Part shown: positions 11,481 through 23,640 of the stretch, in pieces
Layout of the letters: every line of letters begins with the position of its first letter
Numbering within the stretch: the first letter of the stretch is position 1
Assembly (NCBI GenBank): GCA_946699065.1
Contig: CAMPDV010000705.1
Location: 115,685-179,684, forward strand
DNA: 64,000 nucleotides
Direction of reading: 5' to 3'
Source: Loxodes magnus
Lineage: Eukaryota > Ciliophora > Karyorelictea > Loxodida > Loxodidae
Program-made: the position numbers and the translations under genes
Notes under the pieces: generated by a model
The model's database searches: none
The model's input: the letters and a program-made list of their open reading frames with translations, nothing else
What the model was told of the DNA's origin: nothing

Positions 11481-12041
11481 ATGGTGTAAACTAGTCAAAG
11501 TGCATTTCCTATCTAATCATATACAACCTTCACTAGCATTTTAGTAGATGCCTTATAACTAAATACCTTAAGTGTAATATGTCTAAATACCTTACTCTTA
11601 AACACTCTAGTAATCATACTAGTAAAAGAATAAAGCCAATTAGAACTTACCTATGTAAAATAGTCTACAATTTACTATTCCTATTTAATACAATTTACCT
11701 CAATATTAATAATTAAGCTTTTAGATGCCATAAGACATTAGCACTAATTAATAACAATGTAATCAACATCAAATCGTTAAAATAGACCCATCAAAAAAAG
11801 CCACTGTGTTATAGAACTAGCCTTAAGTAGTAAAAGCTAAATTGTACCAAAAGAAAATTACTTAAATTAGACGTTCTTCCTGTAAGAAGAGGCCTAAATC
11901 CAATATCAAGATATAATTTTTGCATTGATTAGTATAATTAATAAAGTTTTATGGTTAATGAAACTTAACTTACAACCATACCTTAAAATTGTTGTCTCAA
12001 TATTATCTTAGATTGATATATTTGGTTTGTTTTATGACTGA
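11481..12041 (+). CDS. Hypothetical hydrophobic protein
   Basis: 186 codons, ATG to TGA, without internal TGA. Rich in Leu/Ile/Val stretches (around residues 17-50) that could be membrane segments. The DNA here is less AT-rich and has an unusual density of CTTA, CCTTA and CTAGT words. A second frame is also open across it, so which frame is coding is uncertain. The 3' end approaches the conserved block of kelch copy 3. Confidence 0.3.
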
Positions 12042-12409
12042 TGTACGTTCATAGTCCTAATAGATATTCTGCTTTATAAACTTCATTTAGTTCAAAGTTT
12101 CTAATTTTAAAGGATAAAGTAATATTTAGATTCTATTTTTTCTTAGCCTAAACTCCAAATTTTTTAAATAAAAAATTTAGTTATTGATTTTGATATTTTC
12201 TTAGTTAAATTTAAGAAAGATTTTTTTAATTGAATGGGTATTAGATAATTATAAGCAATATAAATTTGAAAGTAATAATAAAATAATATAGAAAAAGAAA
12301 GATAATAACTAGATATAAAAATAAAATAAAATAGTTATTTGTTTTAGTTAGAATAAAGTGTTAATATGATTATTTATGCTAATTAAATTATTTATATTTT
12401 TAAGTTTAT

Positions 12410-13341
12410 TCATTTACTATTTCTCTCCACTTTCCCTTATTAAACTCATAACTAAAGAGTAAGTATGATTAACTAAACTGAAACACTTCGTTTCTATTAA
12501 AAACTGGTTGTGTAAAACATGCACCATACTTAGGAAACATTTTTCCATGCTTAAATATATTTTTTAGATCAAATAATAAAGTATCTAAATCAGAGTATAA
12601 GTTTCTATATATAAGAAATTATTTTTAATTAGGAATAAATATGGCTGAGTTTGTAGCTTTTTAATCTAATTTATGCTAATTATCTATTCATATATTTTAT
12701 AAGCAATCATATACTTGAATTGTGTCATTTTATTAATCTAAATTAAATTCAAATCCACCAAAAGCATATAATTATGAATCATATTGATCGCATCCAAAAC
12801 AAAATACTGAATGATTGATAGACTATATCTCGCTAAAAGTATTAGTTCTCAAGTTAAATACTTCACATGCTGGCTAATCTTAAATTTAAGCCTTTTAAGA
12901 AGTAGTTCCTGATATAATATAAATAAGATTCTTTTAGTTAAAACGTGTTCTATGTAAACGTCTTTAGTATTTCATTGTAAACTCTTTATTTTTCTTATTA
13001 GTTTCATAAATCATAAATATTTAAGATCAATTTTCTAAGCCACCTGAAACTACTAAAGTATTATTTTTTATCTACTCTATTTACGAATGATAAGAAAATA
13101 GTTAGATATTTGTTTAATTATTTTCAAATTTTGTTTCATTAATTTTATAGGTTATTTTTATATCTTTTTTAATGGAAGAAATATTATTAATATGAATCAG
13201 CTTAAGATTGGAACATATTTCATATTTAGTAACTCCTATACCAAACTTAGCAAATATTCTATCATTCTAGTATGAATTAGACCTCCTAGTAAGCTTTCTT
13301 AAAAATAGTATTTGAATCAGTTATTTTTGTGACTCACTCAT
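12410..13341 (-). CDS. Kelch-repeat protein, copy 3
   Basis: The frame is open from the conserved ATG through the last kelch strand (Trp codon 305, TGG at 12427-12429). Codon 218 is TGA (12688-12690), exactly 651 nt from the start as in copies 1, 4, 5 and 7. A second TGA falls after Ser-Gly-Gly-Leu-Glu-Asn, where sister copies have Cys or Leu. One T is missing just before the usual stop, so the frame runs on into AT-rich DNA. Otherwise intact. Confidence 0.7.
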
Positions 13342-13441
13342 TTTATTTTTATAAATTAAAGATTGAATTTCCTTTTAAAGCAAAATACACGTAATTAATG
13401 TTTATTAATAGAAAAATAATAAAATTAAAATAATACTAATT

Positions 13442-13755
13442 AATTAACCAACTCTAGCTAAAAGAGTTTTTGGAACTGGAAACTTCTTTCCAGTTAGATG
13501 AACGACGCTATCTTTTTAAGAAATAACTTGGATATCCTGATGTGCTCCAGACATAGCTGCCAGGGAGCTCCATCGCTATGAACAGCCAGACTTACAGCTC
13601 GTACCAAGAGCGGATAATCTCGAAGATAATGTTCCCTTCAGAAAAGGTCTCTGACAAGGGACTTTCTGAGCTACAGGAAAGGAACTTGTTCCTTGCCATA
13701 AAAGCAGAAAGTTTAGTTAAGAAGGTAAATCTCATCTCCCACCATCTCTTTAATT
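13442..13755 (+). mobile_element. ~300-bp short element, copy 1, with conserved ORF
   Basis: GC-richer island matching 39049-39366 and 44316-44620 (both reversed). It begins with the AAAAGAGTTTTTGGA region, has a 5' leader, an ORF from ATG 13578, and ends CCCACCATCTCTTTAATTAT. The ORF encodes about 60 residues (MNSQTYSSYQERIISKIM...; then Phe-Pro-Ser-Glu, Gln-Glu-Arg-Asn-Leu-Phe-Leu-Ala-Ile-Lys). The same protein is readable in the other two copies despite many nucleotide differences, so the ORF has been under selection in the source element. It could be the 5' piece of a longer element. No homology recognised. Confidence 0.6.
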
Positions 13756-13799
13756 ATTATAAAATAATATTATTAAATATAAAACATAATTAAAATAAA

Positions 13800-15090
13800 G
13801 TATAAGAGATAAAATTAATTAGGCAGTTATAACTTATATTAAATTATACTTTATTTAAGCTATTAAAATAGAAATCTTATGATTAAAGCATTAAATTTAA
13901 AAATAAAATAGAAACTAATAAATTTTCTGATTTTTAAATTGATAAAAATAAATGTTTATAAATAGAGTTACTAATATAAAAATATTAATTATCAAGTAAA
14001 CTAATAAATTTAAATCATAAATAAATTACCTGTCATAAGGAATTAAACTTTTAACTTAATTATGAATATTTTAAATTTAAATTTCCAAAAAGTAAATATT
14101 TTAATCCTAATTTATTATTTATAAATTCCTTTTATTAAGCATTTAATATTTATTTTATCTATATGCAAAATAAAACTAAGAAAAGTAAAAATTATATGTT
14201 GCTATTATTAATACAAGTTATTAAAAGGTATCCATTTTATTGAATACAAATAATTTAATAAACAGAAGTTTTATAAGCAAATTATTATAAAAGCATTTTT
14301 ACATAAAAATATGCTAAAATCAGATAATTTTCAATATTTACTAAACTATATCTTTTATAACTAAAAAATTAATGTAAATCTAAAGAGTAGGAAATAATGT
14401 TCAATTATTTCTGGTTAAATATATGCTTTTAAATTTAGACATATGCTACTTTTTATAATTAACTTAAAATTTTAGTTTTTTTATCTTATGAGAAACATTT
14501 GTCTTTTTTAAGATACAAAATGAAATTTAGCTTTAAAATAAATGAAAAATATTTTAATATTGTTAGTATAGTAGTATAGAAATAAATAATTTATAAATAT
14601 CATAATAATAAGAGAAATAGAAATAATAAGTAGTAATAATATATTAGTATTCAAAAATAAAATAAGCTACTCAAAAATATTTATTATAACATAATAGAAC
14701 TAAAATAACTAGAAGTAAAATATCTATAATAGAAATAAATATATTTATATATTAAAATATAATATTTTTAATTATCATTTTATACTTATATTATATTATT
14801 ACTATCTTCAAAATTAGTAATTAATTAAAGAATTAATTATAAAATTTTAAGTTTTTAGATTATGCTTATTGCCTTATTAAAATGTATATATTTCTAAATT
14901 TATATAGAAAAAATAGATATTTTAATAATCTTATGTTAAAATAAAAAATTAAATAAAAGTTTCTCATTATTTAAACTATAATTTTATATATTTCATTATA
15001 AATCTCATAATCTTAATCAATTCTCAATGAGACTTAGATGTTTATTTTTGTAAATGCTACAAAGCGGAAAATTTAACCTCTTACATGATT
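13800..15090. other. AT-rich stretch without supported gene
   Basis: Low-complexity A/T words, many poly-A/T runs, no frame with protein-like composition that I trust, no duplicated block recognised. Confidence 0.4.
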
Positions 15091-15121
15091 GACTAAACAA
15101 TTTATTAGTTTTAGGTTTAGT

Positions 15122-16093
15122 ATATATAATAATAATATTAATTTTAAGTTTTCCGTTTTAGGGATTTCCAACCCCGTCAGGAAGACAGCAGTTCATGCTC
15201 CCTGCTGTTAAATATAAAAGTTCGGGTCGCCCAATTTTAGCGAGATTGGGAACTCAGATTTTTCCAGGTTTTCCCTCCTTTAACTTGCCTTGATTCCATC
15301 TTAATCTTATATTGAACCATCCGGGTTGCAATACATTCTTTTCATTCTTGCTTCTTCTTTTTTCTTCTTTTGTTGTTCTTTTATCCAATAGTTTCTTTAT
15401 TTCTATTAGAATTTCTAACATTTTCGATAAAAATGTCATACGCTTCCACAGCAGAAACATTTCTTTTTTATCTTTTATTATTTTCCTTGATTTGTTTGCT
15501 CTTCCTAGGCTTCGATTTCCATTTGTATAGCTACAGTTTCGCTTTACTCTTTCTTAAAGGTTTACAATTTCTCTTCTACTTTTCCGAGTCTGTTATCCAG
15601 TTCAGTCTGTTTCTAAAGCTAATTTTAGGATTCGTTAGTCTGACTTTGTGAGATATTCCAAAAGGCGTTAAGATCTCTTTCCTAGGACATAAGTCTTGAC
15701 TCAATTCCTTCTGCTAGGTCTAGCTTTGCCATCAGCTTATCATTGTCCTTCTTCAATCTCTTGACATCTTCCTGGAGGTTCAGTACCACTTTGATGAGCT
15801 ACTCCATGCTCATCTGGCCAGAAGGGTTGAACTCTGATACCTCCTGGTGGAGAACAGACTTCATCTGTTTCCTCGGTTTCTTGCTTGAGGTTGGAGTTTC
15901 TGTGTGTATATTCTTCAAGGTTGGCTTTCGTTCGTTTTGTTAGATTCCAAGTTGTTAGTTCAGTGTTGGTTAAGGTTGCGATAGAGAAGATTGTTAAGAT
16001 TATTAAGACTTGGTTTCTTGCTTCCTCCCTTCCTTTTTGGCTTAGGAAGAGGTGGTATAGAAGCCAGACTTGAAACCTTCAACCATTTTTTTA
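15122..16093 (-). mobile_element. Full ORF1-only non-LTR retrotransposon with 18-bp target duplication
   Basis: Flanked by the perfect direct repeat ATTAGTTTTAGGTTTAGT at 15104-15121 and 16094-16111. On the minus strand it starts almost at the ORF1 ATG, encodes a complete ORF1, and ends with two GC-rich hairpins (CAGCAG...CTGCTG and GGGGTTGGAAATCCC) and an (ATT)n tail. GC content is clearly higher than the host. The perfect long target duplication indicates a recent insertion. Confidence 0.85.
15193..16086 (-). CDS. Retrotransposon ORF1 protein (coiled coil, CCHC zinc knuckle), intact
   Basis: 297 codons from ATG (16086) to TGA (15193-15195) in one frame. An N-terminal Ser/Gln-rich basic region is followed by a coiled coil starting MSMEQLIKVVLNLQEDVKRL, a Gln/Glu-rich helix, then Cys-Phe-Cys-Cys-Gly-Ser-Val-TGA-His-Phe-Tyr-Arg-Lys-Cys, a CX2CX4HX4C knuckle with TGA as the residue before His, and a Lys/Gln-rich tail. 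TGG is also used (Ala-Phe-Trp-Asn, Asn-Tyr-Trp-Ile). The N-terminal third may be out of the ancestral frame: the other frame there resembles the 48-kb copy (Glu-Thr-Glu, Asp-Glu-Val-Cys-Ser-Pro-Pro). ORF1 proteins of this type package element RNA. An intact frame in a young insertion makes the internal TGA most easily read as Trp. Confidence 0.75.
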
Positions 16094-16323
16094 ATTAGTT
16101 TTAGGTTTAGTTTAAACTAATTTTGTAATATTATAAAGCTTAAATAATACAAAATATATTAATAAATTTATTGCCCTAATTTTAATTTCATTTTATTAAG
16201 ATTGCTGTATATTCGTTTTAAATCGCTTTTTATAACTAAGATAATTATCATTATCATACTATGCTAAGGATTAAAACCCTATAATTTAATTTAAATTCTT
16301 TAAACTGAAAATTTTATAATAAA

Positions 16324-18073
16324 ATGAAAAAAGAATCCTGGGTTTCAGAAAAAGAAAGTATCAATCAAAGTTAAGAATAATGAACTTCGTAACCGGAAAA
16401 TTTAAAGATATAAAATGAGTATAATAAACTTAAGACAGTTCATAAATGTTAGTATATGAAGAAACGAAGCAAGAAAATAACAAATAAGAAGATATTAAAT
16501 ATTTATAGTTAATATAAGTACATTAGAATGAAGAATAAATTTAACTAAACTAACAACTTTAGTGATAAAATAAAACTATAAATAATTATTAGAAGTTTTG
16601 AACAAATCAATATATACTTGATATGATCTTCATATTTTTGAATAAAAAAGAAATAGCAAAAATACAATAAATAAATAAGTTCTTTAATAACTATAATTTC
16701 AAATTCGAAAACTAGAAATAAAGCAATATAGTACTAACGAGGATTATGTATAAAATAAAGTAAAATGAACCTTAAAATAATTAGAAACTTCTAACATAAA
16801 AACTTTAGTCATTTCATCTATTCCATTATATCAAAACTTAAATCGAAATATTTAAGAAACCTTATAAAGTATTTTTCGAGGTCAAAACGCTAAAGGAAGA
16901 AACAATTTAAAGCAAATATAAGAAATTTAAGTATAATGATAGTCTTTGGAATTTTTATCTACTATAAATGTAAATTTTTAACAAAAAGTAAAGTAAATTA
17001 CTTATACTGGAAAAATCTAAAACGATTAAAATCTAAATTTTCTACAGAATTTTACCAATTTATAGTCATTTAATTTAACTCGTTTAGGAGTTTAGAAATT
17101 TGAGTGATGTTTTCTAATAGATTTTTGTCCAAAATGAAAGTTAAAAGAATTAAAAATACAAAGTAAAGATATAAATTATGATAATATAAAGAGATTTTTA
17201 GAACTAAAAGGAAATGAATTGGAAGAAATTTAAATAAACTGTAATAGATACTTAGATTAATTTATTTAACTATGCACTAACTTAAAGAAAGTTCAAATAT
17301 CAGATAAATTAGATAATATTGTAATAGATCAGCTATTAAAATCTAACCTTACAAGCTTAAATTTTTAATTTTCTAATTTTTCAAGTTAAAACTTTTAGAA
17401 AATATCGTCTTAATTATGAAAGGATCTTAAACATTTAAAAATAGAAAAATGCAAATATTTTAACAATTAGAATCTGATTATTTTATTGTAAAACTGTCCT
17501 AACTTAATGAGTATAAAATTATTTAAGCTTTCATTACTAACAAGTGAAGCTCTTTAATAAACAGGAGATTTTGGATAAAATTATGAATAAATATATTTAA
17601 GTTAACTAAGGTAAATAACAAACTAAGCATTAAAGTATATATTTCTAAAATGTAAAAAACTAAAGGATATTACTCTTTAGGTTATAAAATTTTAGAGTCT
17701 TAAAGTACTTTAAGAAATCCGTGAAAATAGTTAAAATCTAGAGAGATTTGAAATATAATTTTGTAATTTTTAAGATAAAAATTGAATTTAAGAAATTATA
17801 ACTTTATAGCATCTAAAAGAATTAATTTTGATTAATCGTAAATTAAACGATAGTGATACTGTCCAAATTGTATAAAAAATTGCAATAAATTACGATAACT
17901 AAATATAAGCTAAAACTAAATTTATGAATCAGGTTTACTTATTAAAAATTAATAAGATTAAATATATCCATTTTGAAGTAACTTAGAGTTTTAAATGCAG
18001 GATAACATCGATTAAAGAATAATAGATTACAAGTTTGGGATAAGAGTTTAAGAAATTAACAATAATAAAATGA
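16324..18073 (+). CDS. Leucine-rich-repeat protein A (one frameshift)
   Basis: Starts MKKESWVSEKESINQSQEQ. The frame shifts once near 16600-16625, then stays in one frame to TGA 18071-18073 (about 580 codons). The C-terminal two thirds are irregular LRRs of the FBXL/AMN1 type: units such as Leu-Lys-His-Leu-Lys-Ile-Glu-Lys-Cys, Leu-Leu-Gln-Asn-Cys-Pro-Asn-Leu, Cys-Lys-Lys-Leu-Lys-Asp-Ile. It aligns over its whole length with gene B at 46.2-47.9 kb at roughly 35-45% identity by eye, and four in-frame TGAs are at the same alignment positions in both (16766, 16937, 17417, 17783). LRRs form protein-binding solenoids; the N-terminus is not recognised as an F-box. The single indel may be sequencing or early decay. 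Confidence 0.75.
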
Positions 18074-18079
18074 ATCTTA

Positions 18080-19230
18080 AGATTTTAAAACTTATAAGCA
18101 TTATAGTAATATAATTTAAAATTAATTCCAAAAATTATATTAAAATTAACTTGCTTTTATGAAAATCATAAATAGCAAATAAATATTTATTATTCTTTAT
18201 ATTTTTATATATAAGAAAAAAAGATTTATAGCTAAATCTATCTTAATTATGTAAAATTAAAGATATGTTAATTTAGATTAAAATTTAATTAGTAAAAAAT
18301 ATTTAAAAATGATTTATTTAAATAAATAAAGCTTTTTTAGAATTTAGTTTAAATATTTTGGCACAGATATCTAAAAATATGCTTAAAATAAATGTTTAAA
18401 ATAAAAATGACTAAGTTAAATTTAAAAAATATAAAATAAGATTAATAATTTAATAAAATTTAAATAATAAAAATTATTAAAATATTTAAATAATTAAGCA
18501 TATAATATATGTTTTAATTTAATTTAATAAATGTTAAATTAATTTTTTTAAATAAAAATCCACTTAATTGATAGTTTATTCAAAAAATTTTCATATACTA
18601 TTGCTTAAAAATAAGAATGTAATATTAAATTTTAGTTTTATAAATTTTAAAATATTTTTTAATACTTCTAGTTTGTATTAATCATTTTGATTATAACAGA
18701 TAAAGGACTAAATAAAAATTATATAAGAAAATTAGTTTTAAAATAAATGATAAACAATAAATGAAGATATATAACACTTATCTTGGTACTAACAAAATGG
18801 AGTTGTTTTTACTATAAATAGATTATTAATTAATGGTATATTAATTTTATAACTTATAAGATTAATATTAATTTTTATTATAATAAATACTGATTTTATA
18901 ATTAATATAAATAGTTATTATTTAATAGATTTTAATAGTTTTACTATTACATAAAGATTTAATTAATCCATCTTTATTTTTCTTTTATTTTTTATTCACT
19001 GTTCATTTTTGCTTTTCAAAAATTATTATTTTTTTAATTTTCTTTTAAATTACGTATTAATGATTATACTAATTAATATTTTGAAACCTTTTATCAGTTA
19101 TATTATCATTCAACTTACTAATAAAATATTTTTCGCTGTTTATATTAATTACTATACTAAAATAAGCAGTCTCTTAAAATAAAAATTGCTGCATTTAGCG
19201 ATATTTAAAACTAAAAGTTATTATTTTAAT
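18080..19230. other. AT-rich intergenic DNA with a possible LRR remnant
   Basis: Mostly A/T runs. Around 19070-19130 the minus strand resembles the 46.30-46.36 kb C-terminal LRR region of gene B (TTTTATCAGTTA... motif), suggesting a third decayed LRR copy. Not enough to call a gene. Confidence 0.3.
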
Positions 19231-19549
19231 TTGTAGTTATTGTATAAAGGATTTAATAATGATTATAATTACTTTATTTATCTTAAATTAAATAAGATTA
19301 ATAAAAAGTTATTTGATAAGAATCTTAATTTCGTTCTGATGAAGGGAATCTTATTAAAATACCTAGTAAACACTATTATCTTATTATCTTACATTCATAG
19401 ACTAAAATTACATTTCTTTTTAGTGAAACTTTATCTAAATTAAAGCAAAATATTACTTTTAAATTTTAATTTTGTTGTGATCCATAGACTATATAGAATA
19501 CCTATTATTAAAATATATTCTTAATAATTTAAATCTATTCTAATTTCCA

Positions 19550-19900
19550 GGAATTAGCTTTCCTAGATTAAATAAATCATATAAAAGATAATCTATAAGT
19601 ATAAGTTCAGAACCAATCATTCAATTTCTTAAAAGATCTTTAAGACCGTCATTACTATATTGAAATCCCTTTTTGCATCTATGAAGATTATGATACTTTC
19701 AACCATATAATGGAATGTAATTACTTTTCAGATATAAAGGAATGATTATAGTATAAGATAGGGAATTTGAAATAAAACATTTGATTCTCTTTGGTCAAGT
19801 TTAAGAAATATGTTTCCTAGCAATTAAGTAGTATAGATAGATTTATAAATCAAAAGATTTCAAATAATTCTACTTGATCGAAGAATTGAGTTATTTAAAA
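19550..19900 (+). pseudogene. Reverse-transcriptase C-terminal zinc region, first copy
   Basis: Contains Ser-Leu-Arg-Pro-Ser-Leu-Leu-Tyr-TGA, then after a frame change Phe-Cys-Ile-Tyr-Glu-Asp-Tyr-Asp-Thr-Phe-Asn-His-Ile-Met-Glu-Cys. This is the Cys...Thr-x-x-His-Ile...Cys pattern typical of the segment after the RT domain of non-LTR elements. It is a tandem, diverged copy of the next feature. Confidence 0.5.
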
Positions 19901-19929
19901 TAGAAAAGAACGAATAATCAGAGGATGTT

Positions 19930-20331
19930 TAGATAAGAAATGTTAATGAGGAGGAAGCTATGCTAACAATTTCCACAAATTACTTATACGAAATTAAATA
20001 AATAATATAGACGAGAAATTATCAGTATATATAGACTTAGAACCTAAACTTATAATTTTCGTAAGAATCTTTAAGACCGTCATTATCCTATTGATAACTT
20101 TATTGTATATGTGGAGAGTATAAGACTTTCGAGCATATCTTTAAATCTATATACTATTATAGTATAAGGGATTAACTACCGGAAAAGATCGGGAATTATG
20201 ACTTAAGGCGTCTTATACAATATGATCAAGAATATTTAAACTCATTTTTAAAGGCTTAAATTGGATTATTTAGACTTATAGATTAAAATATTTCACAAGA
20301 AGTTAATGATAAGGAGATTTAAGATTCTTGA
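19930..20331 (+). pseudogene. Reverse-transcriptase C-terminal zinc region, second copy
   Basis: A frame of about 130 codons reads Leu-Tyr-Cys-Ile-Cys-Gly-Glu-Tyr-Lys-Thr-Phe-Glu-His-Ile-Phe, then an amphipathic tail (Leu-Pro-Glu-Lys-Ile-Gly-Asn-Tyr-Asp-Leu-Arg-Arg-Leu) to TGA near 20329. The Cys-x-Cys-Gly...Thr-x-x-His motif fits the zinc region after the RT of non-LTR retrotransposons. An upstream TGA (after Ser-Leu-Ser-Tyr) is CGA in the inverted 41.5-kb copy, and the 41.5-kb copy has TGA where this one has TAA, so in this dead family TGA can arise by mutation from non-Trp codons. No catalytic RT motif is in the window. Confidence 0.6.
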
Positions 20332-21900
20332 AATGGAGAAAGCAAAAAAGGAAGAAGCTAAAGATGAGTAGAAAGTAGGATTTTAAAGAAAAATGATTAG
20401 ATAAAGACAAGATTAAAAAACAATTTACAAATATTTACTAATGTCTATAATTGAAAGATGAAATCTTGCAATAAAAAAGTCTAAAATTTCTTTAGTTTAA
20501 ATTTAACTTAATAAATATTCTTCAAATTTTAAGATAAATTAGGCTAATAAAGTTAAAAAGATTAATTTAATTAAAAAAATACTTACTAAATAAAATTTTT
20601 CTATTATACATTTATTTTAATTTATGCTGCCATATTTAAAATAATTATTATTTTAAAGGGAAATTCTATCTAATAATTATAAAAAAAATGATAGAGTCAC
20701 AAAAATAACTGATTCAAATATTATTTTTAAGAAAGCTTATTAGAAGTTCTCATTAATACTAGAAGGATAAAATATTCGCTAAGTTTGGCATAGGGGTTAT
20801 GAAATATGAAATTTGTTCCAATCTTAAGATGATTCATTTTCATAATATTTCTACCATTAAAAATGATTACAAATTAACCTATAAAATTAATGAAAATAAT
20901 TTCGAAAGCAATTAAATAAATATCTAACTGACACCTTATTGTTCATAAATAGAGTAATTAAGTGATAATAAATTAATAATATCAGGAGGTTTATAAAATT
21001 GCTCTTTAAAATTTTTAATCCATGAAACAAATAAAAAAGATTAAGAGTTTTCAATGAAATACTAAAGACATTTTCATAGAACAAACTTTAACAAAAAGCA
21101 TCTTATTTATATTGTTTCAGGAATAAAATCTGAAAATGATTAAACTTAATATTAACCAGCATGTGAAGTATTTAACTTGAGGAATTAAAGTTTTACTGAA
21201 ATATAGTCAATAAATCATTCAGTACATTTTTTTGGATGTGATTAATATAATTCTAAACTTTATATTTTCGGTGGACTTAATTTTTAAGACAAATAGTTAA
21301 AAGACATTATTCAAATATATGATTGCTAATAAAACACATGGTAAAATAGCTAACTTAAATTGGATAAAGAGGCTACGACTTCAGCCTCATTTATTCCTCT
21401 TTTAAAGTCATTTCTGATCTATAGAAACTTATTTTTTAATTTTGATACTTTTTTATATGATTTAAAAACAATTCTTAAGAATGGAGATATATTTCCTAAA
21501 GGTGATGTCTGCTTTACATAACCTATTACGGAAAGAAATAAAGTTTTTCAGTTTAGTTAATCAAGTAAATTATTTAGTTATGATTTGAATATTGGAAAGT
21601 GGAGAGAAATAGTTAATGAGTAAACTTAAAACTAAAAAATATAATTAAATTTACTTAAATTAAATATTTTAATACTTTATTTTAGTTTAAAGCATATAAA
21701 TTACTTTCATTATTTTTATTTAGTTGCTAACACATATTCTTTAAATTATTTATATCTTCTTTCATATATTTTTTTATTACTTATTTAATAAAAGAGTATT
21801 TAGTCTCAAATGTTCTAACTTAAGAAAATTTTAAAATAAAAAACAAGTTTATTATTTAATAAAAAAGAAATTAAGAATAATAAAAGTAAAAAATTAATTT
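19970..21900. repeat. Arm of inverted repeat with 39.86-41.72 kb
   Basis: Kelch copy 4, its leader and the upstream RT fragment recur in reverse at 39.86-41.72 kb. An anchor pair is CTTAAGGCGTCTTATAC at 20202-20218 and its complement at 41449-41465. The arms are about 18 kb apart and diverged by substitutions and small indels. Confidence 0.75.
20688..21634 (+). CDS. Kelch-repeat protein, copy 4 (fully open, TGG at the kelch Trp)
   Basis: Open from MIESQKQLIQILFLRKLI through the last strand (Gly-Lys-Trp-Arg-Glu-Ile-Val) with no TGA at all. At codon 218 it has TGG (21339-21341) where nine sisters have TGA, which identifies the residue as Trp. Kelch Gly-Gly pairs are visible near residues 101 and 202. 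One T is missing before the usual stop, so the ORF continues as Asn-Glu-Gln into an AT-rich tail; the annotated end is the homologous stop site. The leader (GCTGCCATATTTAAAATAAT near 20627) is shared with copies 5, 9 and 11. It lies in an inverted repeat with copy 9. Confidence 0.8.
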
Positions 21901-22899
21901 GTCTTTTTAAATTAGAGGTTATTATGTAAAAGAAGTACATTGTTTTGATATTTGTAGAAAAAAAAGCAGAGAGTAATTAAAACTATTTTTGATTTATAAA
22001 AAAAGAGAAATTTGTTAACTAAAATAAATTAAGAGAAAGGATTTTTTGTTTAAACTTTAAAGAAAGGTCGATGAAATGAGAAAAAATTTAAAATTAAAAA
22101 TATGTTCTAGAATCAATTGAAATTTATAAAAAAGGATTCTATATTTAGTAATAAAGAATAGCAAGTATCTCACAATAGCTTCTAATGCTTAATAGAGTTT
22201 TTAATTTATTTAAAATGGATATAAAGTGAATATTAAGATATTTATAAAAATAGGTTTATAATCTAGTTAAATATCTGAATATATGGATTCAAATAGCATA
22301 CAAAAAAATCCTAGAAAAATAATAAGATTATGGTTGAATTTAACATTAATTCAGAATTGTAAGTTATTTTTAAATAGAACGAAGCTAAATTATTAAGAAT
22401 AAATAGAAATTAGCAAGAATGAACCGTAATAATGTTTTCTTGTAAATAAGATTTTTGGACTTTGTTAAGCATCTTATATAAGATTGTTTGAAAATTCATT
22501 ATTTAAAAATATTAAAACCAGGTGTATATGAAAGTTTTTATAGAAAGATTTAGGAACTGACGTAGATTATAATATTTTAAGAAAATTAAAAAATATATAT
22601 ATTATTTTAAAAATTATAAAGAAATCTTTTACTAAATAAGATCTAATTATATAATCCGCCGTTTATGCTAATTCTAAGATAAAATATTTAAAATATTAAA
22701 CTTTACTTGTTTTAGTTTATTATCTTATCTTAGTTTTTCAATTATTTTATTCATTTTTTATATAAATATTTTGAAATGCATAAAAAAAGAAGGATTAAAC
22801 GGTTTCATATAACAATAGATAAAAACTTAAAAATTTAAATATAGTTTTTTTGGTCATTTTGTTCATAATTTAGCGTAGAATGTTCTTGAAAAATTCTGA

Positions 22900-23640
22900 T
22901 TTTATCTATTTATATTTAATATAAATTTTTATAGTTAATATTGAAAAATATAGAATGAAGAATTATTGCAACTTTACTAGTAACTTTAGCAATAAATAAA
23001 GCTTTATTAATAGAATTTTTGAACAAATAAAAAGAAAAACTATATGAAATTATAATATTTAAGAAGAAAGAGAAATAAAAAGTATAAAAATTAAATAAGT
23101 TCTTTTAAAGATTTAATTTAAAGACGAAAAGTTAGAAATAAAGAGATAAAATATTAAAAAAATATATTTAAAATAAAATATAGGTAAAATAATTAGCAGC
23201 TTAAACACTAAAATTTTAGAATAAATAATAAATAAAATAAATAATAATGTAGTAAAAAACTATTATTAACTAATAGATTTACATATCTTTAAATACCATA
23301 CTTAAATAATTAACCTAAATTTATAAATAATTAAGTATTTTGCATTTAAAGGAAAAATATTATAAAATGATAAAAAATAAGAAAAATTAACTGATTTTTT
23401 AGCATTTTATAAAACTAATAAGAAATTATCTATAACATTAAAACAACAGAATATTTATAAAATTTGTATTAGGACTTATTAAATATGAATTTTATTCTAA
23501 TCTAAAGAATTTTAATTTTAAAAAGATTATAACATTTAAAAGAATTCTGATTCTAAAATAGCTTACAATATTTTTATCTAAACCAAAGATAAATTTTTAT
23601 TAATCATTTTTTTCTCATAAATAGAATATTTTAATATTAG
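22900..23640 (+). pseudogene. Decayed leucine-rich-repeat gene C
   Basis: Translated pieces (Tyr-Arg-Met-Lys-Asn, Phe-Glu-Gln-Ile, Lys-Leu-Glu-Ile-Lys-Arg) match the N-terminal part of LRR gene A (Tyr-Ile-Arg-Met-Lys-Asn, Phe-Glu-Gln-Ile, Lys-Leu-Glu-Ile-Lys). The rest loses the LRR pattern and is very A-rich. No intact frame. Confidence 0.45.

Noticed and set aside
15254..15460. Separate small minus-strand gene
   Set aside because: It is the ORF1 tail of the retroelement read in the wrong frame.
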